A DNA stretch of 64,000 bases from Prosapia bicincta (Eukaryota > Arthropoda > Insecta > Hemiptera > Cercopidae). Of this stretch, positions 24,081 through 33,929 are shown in pieces (positions within the stretch are counted from its first letter, which is position 1; each line of letters begins with the position of its first letter). A program made the translations under genes and the position numbers. The notes beneath the pieces were generated by a model, which was given only the letters and a program-made list of their open reading frames with translations, was not told the DNA's origin and made no database searches. Location: NCBI GenBank assembly GCA_036971475.1, contig JBAIZL010000005.1, positions 168,755,386-168,819,385 on the forward strand. Direction: 5' to 3'.

Positions 24081-24125
24081 AGCTCTACGGCTGGCTTCCT
24101 ACAGCTAGCTCTACGGCTGGCTCAT
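24075..24125. repeat. Short tandem duplication
   Basis: GGCTAGCTCTACGGCTGGCT is followed 20-odd bases later by the same 18-base core, AGCTAGCTCTACGGCTGGCT, at the 3' edge of the Jockey-like relic. Confidence 0.8.
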
Positions 24126-24234
24126 ATGGCGCCAATGTGCCGGCTTAGATCTGGTTCCAAAGCTACATTAGCTGGACATCATCGACGGTTCTAGAATAAT
24201 AAGTCAGGGTTGTTCCTAGAAACAGGTCTGACAT

Positions 24235-24262
24235 CTTGCCCCCCCCCCCAAAAAAAAGCAAG
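24235..24262. repeat. C11-A8 homopolymer pair bracketed by a 5-bp inverted repeat
   Basis: CTTGC begins at 24235, eleven C run 24239-24249, eight A run 24250-24257, then GCAAG at 24258-24262. The minus strand therefore carries an uninterrupted G run. Confidence 0.7.
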
Positions 24263-24789
24263 CTGCTAAATACTACTCGTCTTGGTTGCGAAAACAAAAT
24301 AATGGTCAAAATCTTAAAATAACCTAAGTAAAAAATAATTTTCGACAATCAATTTTGCCAAATTAAAATACTTCACAGGTAAATCGAAATCCAGTCGTTT
24401 TAGATTTCGTTTTTAAGAAACAATTTGTTTTCAAAACTGACCCAAACATTTAAAATTCTTAGTACTATTTGGTCCTACAATTGTAATTGTAAGTTAATCT
24501 ATATAAAAGAAATTACGTTATTAAACTCCTAAATCTTACCTTTAAATGAGGCTTACTAATTGTTTGAGAATATTTTAATATAGTTGTTTCCATAGACTTT
24601 AATGTAATTAAAAATTGAACACAGTTTGGTTTTATAACGTCTGATATATTTTGTTTGATTTATTTATGTAAATATATTGTGTTTTAGTATTGAGAATGGC
24701 AATACAGAAAGTTTAAATGCCTTAAACGTCGACATAATTATTAAATTGCATCGTTATTTGGCTTATGCTATTATCTTGTTCTATTAGTC

Positions 24790-24849
24790 AGAGTTCGGGT
24801 CCCATCGGTTTGATTTAAAAGGTCTTTCGGTCTTATTTAAAGGCCACTT

Positions 24850-24910
<61 letters not shown>

Positions 24911-25620
24911 GCCTATTTCTCTTAATTTATAAAGACCATTTTATTTGGCCTATGAATACCATTTGGTGTAATCTATAAGAGGAATTTGGTTTGATCTGTA
25001 ACAACCGTTTGGTTTGATCTATAAAGATCATTTTTTTTAATTCATAAAAGTAATTTTATTTGATATATAAAAATTTAGTTTGGCCTATAAATACCATTTG
25101 GTTAATATTTAAAAGTAATTTGGTTTGATCTGTAGAGCCCATTTGGTACTACTTATTAAGGTGTTTCGGTTGATTTATGTAGACTGTTATGACTGAATTA
25201 TAAATATCACTTCATTTAGTCTATAAAAAGCATTTTGTTTTTTCAATAAATCCTATTAGGCTTGATTTGTAAATGCTATTGTGTTTAATCTATTTAGGCT
25301 ATTTTGATTGATCTGTAAATTGTATTGCGTTTAGTCTATAAAAGCTTTTGTATTTGATCCTTACAGATTATTGGCTTGATTTATAAAGACCATTTGACCG
25401 GTCTATAAAAGCAATTTTTTTAAAATTCATTTTATCGGTATAGATAATTTCGTTTGATCTACAAAACCTATTATTTTATCAATAAAGACCACTTTCTTTA
25501 ACCTAAAAGTTTTGATGTTTCATTATATAATGACCATATAGTCTAATCTATGTAGGCTACTTTGTTTGATTTATATAAAAACTCATTTTGTTTGAACTCA
25601 TAAGGTCATATTATGCCATA
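24790..25620. repeat. Highly degenerate minisatellite, ~23-30 bp units, with an internal (TA)n tract
   Basis: Variants of TTTGGTTTGATCTATAAAGA and CCATTTGGTTTGATCTG recur many times. Neighbouring starts are about 23-30 bp apart (for example 24985 and 25008). A (TA)n run occupies 24852-24907. There is heavy divergence and no open frame. Confidence 0.75.
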
Positions 25621-26485
25621 TATAAAGGGCAAGAACCGAGATGTATAGGTCTAACTGATGGTGCCTCTAACTGAAAGTAAAAACATTACGATCATGATCC
25701 TCCGAAAAAAATTCAGTAATTGTACTTTGTAGTTTTGCGAAAATGTCGCATTTATCTTTCTAAAAATAATCTTTGATGATAAACAACAATTTTAATTGCA
25801 GTTTGTTGTTAGCACAAGTCATATTTTGACGCAGAAAATTAATGCCCAGTATTCATTAGGTTATTTTTGACAGTTAAATTGCGCTCCTATTGCAACAGCG
25901 CCAAATTGTATTTCTGTATTTTTTTTTTACAAAAATTCTGCCCTATGTATATCATGTCCAGTAAGTCATTATTTTTCTTGACGTATTACACATCAGGATT
26001 ATCACATTAGACTAATCTTACCAATACCGAATAAATCTCGTGCATACAGTGACACGAAGCGGTGGAAATGCATTGTAAAATTAAAATTTGGCATTCGACC
26101 AGTAGACACGGTCTGTTGCTTTACGTATTGCAAAACACCTTAGCTGAAATTTCATCACTACTTTTAATTTAATCATTACTTATTCAAAAAATAATTAATT
26201 ATATTTTATTTTACAGATAATGCGGAAGACATGATGTTACGGCTGGATGATAACAATGTTATTACAAGATAAACAATCATTAAGTTAGTATGTGTGACTA
26301 TAACTATATATAAAAAATTATTTTACTTAGTTTTTGTTACATATAAACTAGATAAAAATATTCGTAAGGGTTATACTTATAATTCCATAAAGATAAACTC
26401 AGGATATAAGTTACAGGTATTTAAATAAATTGTTGAAAACATGGATACATTTTTGTAACAGTGATTTTTATACAATAGAATTGTT
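25621..26485. other. No recognised gene
   Basis: AT-rich sequence without coding, RNA or transposon signatures that I can support. Confidence 0.4.
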
Positions 26486-26489
26486 ATAA

Positions 26490-26600
26490 TTAAAAAAATA
26501 AAAATATGGCACAACTCACAAATATACAAAATTTTTACTTCATACACGTTTCAACGACTAATTTGTCGTCATCCTCAGTGAAGATACACAAATCAAATTA
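26490..26600 (-). repeat. Single PLE-type terminal module
   Basis: The minus strand reads CTGAGGATGACGACAAATTA then GTCGTTGAAACGTGTATG. CGAC-AAATTA-GTCG makes a perfect 4-bp stem immediately before TTGAAACG. It has the same layout as the region downstream of the GIY-YIG stop codons at 17.2, 18.1 and 54.3 kb. No inverted partner was found nearby. Confidence 0.6.
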
Positions 26601-26689
26601 ACTAAAAAAATTAAACATTACTTTGATGTTATTTATAAACGAATATTATTTATTAATAGAATTGTTATTTTTTAATTGCGTTTTTCTCA

Positions 26690-26840
26690 ACACGTTTCCA
26701 ATAAATACGTTGGGAATGTAGAGAAGAAGCTACAGAATATCGTTGAGAGACAACGTATGTAATGAAACAATAAGAACAAAATTAATATATGAGACACTAA
26801 ATGAAGAAATAAAAAGGCGAAAACTACTTAGGTAGGACCA
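26690..26840 (+). pseudogene. LINE C-terminal relic, uninterrupted copy
   Basis: Translation gives RISLRDN-like, CNETIRTKLIYETLNEEI and KRRKLL, matching the SLRDRxRNExIR...EEIxxRxL region of a LINE RT C-terminus. It is a sister of 28010-28620 and preserves the unbroken sequence where that copy carries an insertion. Confidence 0.65.
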
Positions 26841-28009
26841 CTAGCTGCAGTATTGTATATACTTAAAAACGATGTTTTTATAAAATTGTGGTCTACATTA
26901 TTTTATAAATTTCATTAAAAAAAATCAAAATAACAGCAAATATCTGCTATAAAACGTAAAAAAATAATAATCTTTAATATTTAATAACAAGGTCCAAGAT
27001 AGCTCGAATTTATTGTAAAATGTTCCATATAATAACCTATAGATTAAAAATATAAAAATTATTCCTCTGGTGTTTACATTCATTAGAAATTTTTCACCTA
27101 CCTGTATTATGATCATTTGAACATACACTGCCTAACATTTATATGCGAAGAAATATTTGTCTCTTCTACCCACTGCCTCCTCTTCTTCCCAGTTTTCACA
27201 AAATACAATTGGTTTATTCAAGTTTTAAAAACACATAAACCATAACTTTGTAGTTAGATTTCAAAATGTACACATTCTACTGAAACAACTTTATATTAAT
27301 CTTAACCTACTTGGTTAAGTATTGGTTTTTGTTCCAGCCAAATATTTATGTATTTTTACCAAACCTGCTCCGTGACAACGTGAGCGGTCAATGTATTCTG
27401 TAGGTATTCTAATAATCAAACATAACTATAACAGTTGATGTTTACGGATACGTTTATGCGGTGTAAATATAGACGAACATTTCACACAGTTTAATTGACA
27501 ACTTAATTATAAAAACTAATAATTTACAGAATAATATAAAATTCACTTATCAACCAATAAAAATGTCCAACGTTTACCTTGCTGCCAGCAAAATGCTTTT
27601 GGTTTTATATAGTATCAATGTATGAGTATATAATTCTCTTTTGCATAGGAAATAAATCTTCGAAGTAATCTTACACATAGGATTGCTGAATATAACACAT
27701 ACAAGATATATTAAATACTTGATTAATAATATTATATGTGACTTGGTTCTGGATATGTCTTACTTGGCCTGGAGGCTCCAGCTAAGGAAACGCCTTTTGT
27801 CTTGGATAGAAAGTGTTTTGTGCACAGAAAAAGTTAATTTTATAGTTGAAAAAGACGTGAAATACTAGTTCAATACATATTTAATTACTAAATAGGTAAG
27901 TAATTTAATATTTGGATCGATAACATTAAAAGTAATACTAAGCAACAAGTATTTAAGACAGAAAAAAGTTGCTCATTGTATGATTAACAGAAAAGGATGG
28001 TAAATAAAA
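26841..28009. other. No recognised gene
   Basis: Small AT-rich open frames at 26925-27128 (minus) and 27683-27868 (plus) have no recognisable domain. Confidence 0.4.
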
Positions 28010-28620
28010 GAATGGAAAACAAAATAAATGCGATGGAAATGTTGTTTTAGAGAAGAAGCTGTTATCTATCGCTAAGAGATAAAATACGAAATGAAAACAT
28101 AAGCAAAGAATTAATATAGGAGACACTACGGTGAAAATAAAACATTTTAATCTAAATCTCACTACGCATTAGTTTATTAATAAAAACACACTAGTTTATT
28201 AACAAAAACAGGCTAGTTTCAACGATGAAGTCGCCTTTATCAGTGCTTGGCTATTACTACCCAGTGTAGTAGCCAAGCACTGATGAAGGCGACAACATCG
28301 ACGAAACAAGTCTGTTTTTTTTTTTTAAATGAACTAATGCGTAGTGAGATTTATAGTAAATGGTTTTAATTTTTACCGTTGTGAATTATACTCACTAGCT
28401 AAGCTCTAATTACCTTAATAGGAGAGACTAAATGAAGAAATAAAGAGACGAGAAACTACTTTTGTATGAGCGTATACGAAGAATGAATGAGACACGAATA
28501 CCACTGAAAGCTTGAAAATGGCAAAAAAATAATAGGCAAAAGAGGGGACATACTATATTTCAATGGGCGATTGAAAAAAAACGATTCCTAATGAAAAACA
28601 TATGGTGTACCAAGACCTGT
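28010..28620 (+). pseudogene. LINE C-terminal relic split by an inverted-repeat insertion
   Basis: Left part (28010-28128): SLRDKIRNENISKELI-like. Right part (28418-28620): NEEIKRRET, then RIRRMNETRIPLKA*KWQK, KRGHTIFQWAIE. This follows the WxGHVxRMxxTRxPxxxxxW...GxRxxGRPxxxW tail of LINE proteins. The palindromic element 28129-28417 interrupts it. Stops and one shift are present besides the insertion. Confidence 0.75.
28129..28417. mobile_element. Palindromic PLE-type insertion with 13-bp target duplication
   Basis: The arms match around a centre near 28263. TCTCACTACGCATTAGTTTA (left) pairs with the end of the right arm, and AGTGCTTGGCTATTACTAC pairs with GTAGTAGCCAAGCACT. Both arms carry the ACTGATGAAGGCGAC / CGAAAC terminal motif pointing outward. 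ATAGGAGACACTA at 28116-28128 and ATAGGAGAGACTA at 28418-28430 flank it. The related copy at 26781-26800 reads straight through (TATGAGACACTAAATGAAG), acting as an empty site. There is no coding capacity; the right arm is about 45 bp longer. Confidence 0.85.
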
Positions 28621-28739
28621 TGGGTTAATGCGTAACGAGGTGGGTTTATGCCCGCCCAGATCTAAGTCCCGAGCCTGAGATCTGGTACTTAGGTAAAGTT
28701 AACTGAAAGAGGATAAAAGTTCGACATTACCTGAACCGA

Positions 28740-29150
28740 ACTAATCGGACGGTGTATTGAAGGTACGAAAACCTGGCCGCTCGACGGTTCTATTTGTCTC
28801 GATTAGTTTTGAAAGATCGGTCGAAACCGTAGTGTTGGAGTTAGTCTCGTCCCAAGGGTGGGCCGGTCACCAGTTAAGGCCTTACAGTGAGATAGAAAGG
28901 CACACTGCTAGTGGCACAAAGCTCATTTGGGGCCTAATGCTAGTCACCCGACCGAGGGGGATGAATATGAGGTTGGATTTGTGGAGGTAGTAAGTTCCAT
29001 AAGCAGGACTTAAGATTCCCTCTTAATCACCATTTTTGTATTCTTTGGCAAGGACGTTAGTTACTCCCTGTTATCTTTCTTCTTTTCACCGTCTTTGCTT
29101 TTTCTTCACTTTTCCACAAAAACACACTGGCTAACGTGCAACAACACGGA
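28740..29150 (+). repeat. Dispersed ~400-bp repeat, copy 1
   Basis: Shared blocks with 46725-47145 include TGAGGTTGGATT-TTGGAGG, GGCCTTACA, TTTCACCGTCTTTGCTTTTTC and ACACACTGGCTAACGTGCAAC. It is GC-richer than its flanks. There is no recognisable protein, and the 77-residue open frame inside is not supported by the other copies. Confidence 0.6.
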
Positions 29151-31930
29151 TATTAAGTGAGTAATTAAACAATTTAATAAATAACTAAACTAGAGTAAAA
29201 TTACAGTTATTGCTTAAAGTGTTTTTGTATTAAAGTTATTTTCCATTAAAGTTATTTTGTAATATAATTATTTCCAACACTAAATGTTTTCATACAACAA
29301 AACCGTTAATCGCATCGCCTTCCTTCTATCGGAGGGTGTAAAATCTACATTAATGGAATGGATTTACATCCATTGTATTTCGCATTATCCCTTAAATTCA
29401 ACCCGACAGCTTACTCTGCATTGGTAACACGTGTAAGAGAGAAGTTCCTAAATACAAATTCAATTATCCTTATGCAAATGTTGGCAATTGTTGAGCGTGA
29501 GTGCAAAAGGTAATAACATTAGTGGTTTAAAAACCTACGTGTCAACCTTCAGGTTTGATAACTTACAGACATTGTGTTTGCCTCCTTACTTATAAATGAT
29601 ATAGTATAATACTTTTACGATATATCTAGGTAAGTAAGATTTTTGGCAAACCCATAATACGTGGCATCTCGTATTTACAAGTTTCGACATTTGTACCTAC
29701 TGAAGATTGACTAAATAAAATAAGGTGCTGGATATTGTCGGAATCGTAAAAACTGACACCTTCTCTGAATGTATCATATTCGGCTGGCTGCTACTCGTCA
29801 GCAATACGTTATCATAGCTACGGGCATGTCTTATAGAGTCCGAACTATGCGACTAAAGTGAACCATTAGACTCTCGCAATCTTTAGAGAGTACTGCGAGT
29901 TTGTTTATGCATTCTGTGTATTTATTTACCTATTGAATCTGTAAATTTGACGTTACATCCAGAAGAATGCTTCCAAATCTATCAATACAAAAATATTTTA
30001 AATCCTTTTAAAATACCACACAGATCTAAAGGCTAGCGGATGTTTTGAAATCCTTTAAAAGAGTTGCCCAGCTTGCTCTAACCTTGACAGTCTCCTTTCA
30101 ATTTCTGGCTCCTTTGGGATCGCCTTTTTTACTGTCTTTTTATCGTCCGATTTATTCTGTTTGTTTTACTGAAAAATAGTTGTTTGCAAGATTGGGACCA
30201 GGAGGTTTAGGTCATTCGTTTTCATGGTTTTCCTTCCCTAGGCCAATTGTTTTCACCACAGTTATAGGGCTGGGCACTCTACTGGTCTTTGGAGGCCCAA
30301 CTTTACAACTGTTCCAGCCAGCAGTGCTTATTATATTGGCGGTATTAACTCGCTCAAGTCACAATATCGTCACAGTACCCCTGCTATAAACACCCTGCCA
30401 AAATGGCCGCAGTGTTCCGGGACTCCCTATTCAGGTTTACACATTATTTACGTCTGACCAACCGTATATAAGATTTCACCATCCGCCACCTGTGCGCCAA
30501 GTATCCGAAGCACGCCTTTAGTTTATTTTACGCTGCAAAATGTATATACATAACTGAAACAATTGTTTGAGTGTTTTGTTCATCCTCACATACATACTCG
30601 TATAGCCTGTGCAACACGCTAAGGGTTAAAATAAGTTTATAACAGAATCAAAAATCAATGCAAGAAAGTAATATACAACAAAGATAAAATACTAACCAAC
30701 TTAAAATAAGATGCAATTCAGACCGGGAACGTAACCTATATAAATCATTAAAAAAATTGTAAACGTCTAAAGATAGAAAAAATAGCTGTAAACCAGTTTC
30801 GATTCTATTTTTGGTACCGAAGTTTTCTGAAAAATATTAAACCTAAGTTTATACTGCTAAGGCTCTTTTTAATAGTAAATTATTTACGCTAGCTTATTTT
30901 AACCGGTTTTCGCTCGCACAGTTTTCGGTGACCACCATCGATATTGCGCAGCTTAAACATAAAGTTTACCGCTCTGACTCAGTGAATGTTTGAAATATAT
31001 TTATATTAATCTGTATAAGTCAAGATGGTGCATTTCTTGTTACACATTTATTGATCAAAGAAATATATTTAATTTTATTTAGCTTTGACATTTATGCTAT
31101 TACATACTATTACATACATACTTTATATATACATACGATATGACGAGAAGTAAATTATATAACTTGAATTTACTATTCAACACGATGTTTAAAAAGATTT
31201 AAGGCTTACATATTACAGATTAATTTTACGTTTAATTTCAGAATATAATTAAAATATTGAGATTTAGCAAATATTTTTAATTCTGTAGCTTTTACAATAT
31301 TATGTGAAACAATTAAAAGCCAAACCTTCTCTTATTAATAGCATAGGATCTAACTAATACAACTTTATGGTAAAACTTAAGTCACACTGAAGTTACTTCT
31401 TTTTCGAAAAGAAATTTACCTCGAGTCACACAGAAGCCTTGTTTAATCGAGAGTTTCCTTATTTTATTCTTTGTAACGAAGATGCTACAGAAGTCAAAAG
31501 TACTTCCTTCTTTAAAGTAAATAAAGAGAAAAGGCCAGTGTAGTCAAAAGCTAGAGAGAAGTAACTTTTAGAAATTTAGCAAAGAAACTAAAAGTTTCAC
31601 TACGGACGTTCTAAGGGATGTCTCGTTTAAGGGTTCCATTGAAAAATAACTTTGTCAGAGATAAATTATACTTAGAACCTTGCAATCAATTCTGAACAGT
31701 TTACTCCAGAGGTTTGATCTGGCCTACGTCATAGACGTGTGCGCCACGTCATCTCTAACAAATATGACAGAGAGGCTTATAATGTATGATAGCTTTATAT
31801 TGTTTAAAAATAAATATCAGTTAAAAATATGACGAGTTTTTTTGCTAGGTTAAAAAAAAAATGCACCTGAAATAGCCTGACAATTAACTGATGTAATTAA
31901 ATAACAGCAAACAAATTCGCAATCAAGCAT
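29151..31930. other. Long AT-rich non-coding stretch
   Basis: No gene or transposon is identified. A GC-richer island at 30180-30540 contains TATATAAG at 30465 but lacks an initiator. The 69-residue frame at 30180-30389 has no recognised domain. Confidence 0.4.
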
Positions 31931-31939
31931 AATTCATAT

Positions 31940-32135
31940 TCTTATAAGCGTTTAGGAAAATGTTGATGTATAGTCATCGCCCTCAGTGAGAATAGCCACA
32001 AAAGGTCTAAACTATAAAGTTTTATATAGTTTAAATTCTAAATCTTGTTTCTAAAGTCAGCTATATAGTTTATACTTACATATGATAATGTCTTTGTTTT
32101 TGAAACGCGTATGAGAAAAACAAATATATATTGAG
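31940..32135. repeat. Weak candidate head-to-head pair of terminal modules
   Basis: The minus-strand left arm reads CTGAGGGCGATGAC then TTTTCCTAAACGC. The plus-strand right arm near 32080-32110 reads TGATAATGTCTTTG then TTTTTGAAACGCG. The spacing resembles the clearer pairs, but both arms are diverged. Confidence 0.35.
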
Positions 32136-32289
32136 TTGATTTATGTTATTATTTTTATTAAAATTTCTCTTTATAAGTAATCTTTAATATTTGGTAATAA
32201 ACTAATTTCTTTTTCTTTAAATAAATGTAGTTGATTTGCTTCATTTCCATTGGTTTGAAATATTAATATTAATAATATTTTTGTGTGTG

Positions 32290-33290
32290 GAGTTTGGAAT
32301 GCATTTACGCACCATCAAGTCTGCCATGGGAGACCTGGTGTGTTGAACTCCTGGCGAATACCAACTAAACCCTTCCTTCTTTCTGGTCTTTTGTAGATCT
32401 GATCAAAGTACTACTGTATAGTATTAGCTTTATTCCTGTTCAAAAGGCCCCAGGAACAGGTGTTATTCCTGTTACTGTATTATTAACCCCAGTGGTGTCT
32501 ATTTCTACAACTGATTTTATTTGGCCTGGTCACAGGGCTTGACCTCGACCATCTTCCTGTTTCATTTTAGTCCACAGTATGTTCTCTATGTATTTTGCTA
32601 TCTCTATCCAGTTGGATGCACAGCATCGTGCCTATAATGTTGTCCGGGTCTATTGGCCCGACATTGCTTTCCAGTTCTTTTCCCTCCGATTGCCACCTTC
32701 TGCACATAAAGACGGTGTGTTTGGGGTTGTCGGGTGATCCTTCGCCATAATGAGAGTAGTTTGGGTTATCCACCTTCCCCATTTTATATAAATAGACCCG
32801 AAAGCAACCATGTTCTGTTAAGAACTGTGTAATGTAGAAGCTTACCTCTCCATGCTGCGTATTAGTCCAACTGGATAGGTTTTTGAATAGCCTGAGTGTC
32901 CATTTTCTGGTGGATTCTGTAGACTATCTTTCCTGCCACTTGGTCATCGTCGTCCTACTCTCTCCCTCTTGTTATCCCTGTCGTTCATATTGTTTCGTCG
33001 CTCTACAATGGTCTTCTTTTCTAGCGCAAGCAGGTCAATAGAAATTATTCTTGCCTCCACTAGAGCAGCCGATTCCGAGACCGTTCGGTAAGAACACGAT
33101 ACTCTTAGTGCCCCTGTCCTGTGCATTGAGGTCATCCGACTTCTATTCCTCTCAGCTTTGAGTGCGCCTGCCCAGATTTCCGCTCCGGCTGTAAGTAGGC
33201 CGCTGACTTTAGATAGAAGCCTACTTGCTGTTATGACTCTGACTGCCTTCTCAGCTGTGCCATTTAACTTGGTTTTGAAAAGTCAATTCC
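32290..33290 (-). pseudogene. R1-like LINE ORF2 C-terminus and 3' UTR
   Basis: Reading the minus strand: LNGTAEKAVRVITASRLLSK, TAGAEIWAGALKAERNR, MHRTGALRVSCSYRTVSESA, ARIISIDLLALEKK, then after a frameshift and one stop KWTLRLFKNLSSW, HGEVSFYITQFLTEHGCFRV, NPKHTVFMCRRW and DNIIGTMLCI, ending at 32567. This is the post-RT region of R1-group ORF2 (RTVSxxA, IDLLAxE, the GHGCFxxYL element and the C-terminal zinc knuckle). The knuckle's first two cysteines are replaced (YSHYGE), while H and the last C remain. Sequence 32290-32566 is the probable 3' UTR. The RT domain is absent. Confidence 0.85.
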
Positions 33291-33529
33291 GTCTATGATA
33301 GGAATAATAATAATAATAAAAATAAATTATTAAAAGTCCTGTATAATCTATTGATGTTTTAGAATCAATTTTGAACTATACTCATAGTAAATTACCTAAT
33401 ATTTGATTAATTTATTGTAAACTACTCGTGCCATAACCATTAGGATTGTCGGTATACTTTGGCTACGCCTATAGTAACAACTTAAAACAACTGTGCCATA
33501 CTCTTTATTAAATAATCAATACTTCTTAA

Positions 33530-33690
33530 ACATAAATGAATGTTTTATTACTTTAATCATAACATATATTTCGATTGCCAAGTAATCATCTTCAGACGAA
33601 TCTGTTACAATAATTATTGATGGTGATTGGTTAGCGATAGAAACGTAACTTAGGATTTAAGTATGAAGTATAAAGTTTATTTATAGTTAA
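33530..33690. repeat. Head-to-head pair of PLE-type terminal modules
   Basis: The minus-strand left arm reads CTGAAGATGATTACTTGG then CAATCGAAATATATG. The plus-strand right arm reads GGTGATTGGTTAGCGATAG then AAACGTAAC. Centre near 33615. The CTGAAGATG opening is identical to that of the PLE copies at 17.2/18.1 kb. Confidence 0.55.
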
Positions 33691-33851
33691 AATGTTTTAT
33701 TTATTTATTTGGCCATTATTAATTAAATTCTTTAAGAAATTTTTACAACACTTTTAGAATAAATTTTAAATTAGTGAAATACAATATACTAGTACAGAAG
33801 GTTATAGAACAATATATTTTACATCATTTTCAATACTCTACATGCATGTCA

Positions 33852-33856
<5 letters not shown>

Positions 33857-33915
<59 letters not shown>
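33857..33915. repeat. (TA)n microsatellite
   Basis: A pure AT dinucleotide run. The isoleucine-tyrosine open frame across it is an artefact. Confidence 0.95.
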
Positions 33916-33917
<2 letters not shown>

Positions 33918-33929
33918 AATATATTTCAA

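Noticed and set aside
30461..30500. Promoter at TATATAAG
   Set aside because: No initiator-like sequence at the expected distance and no gene following.
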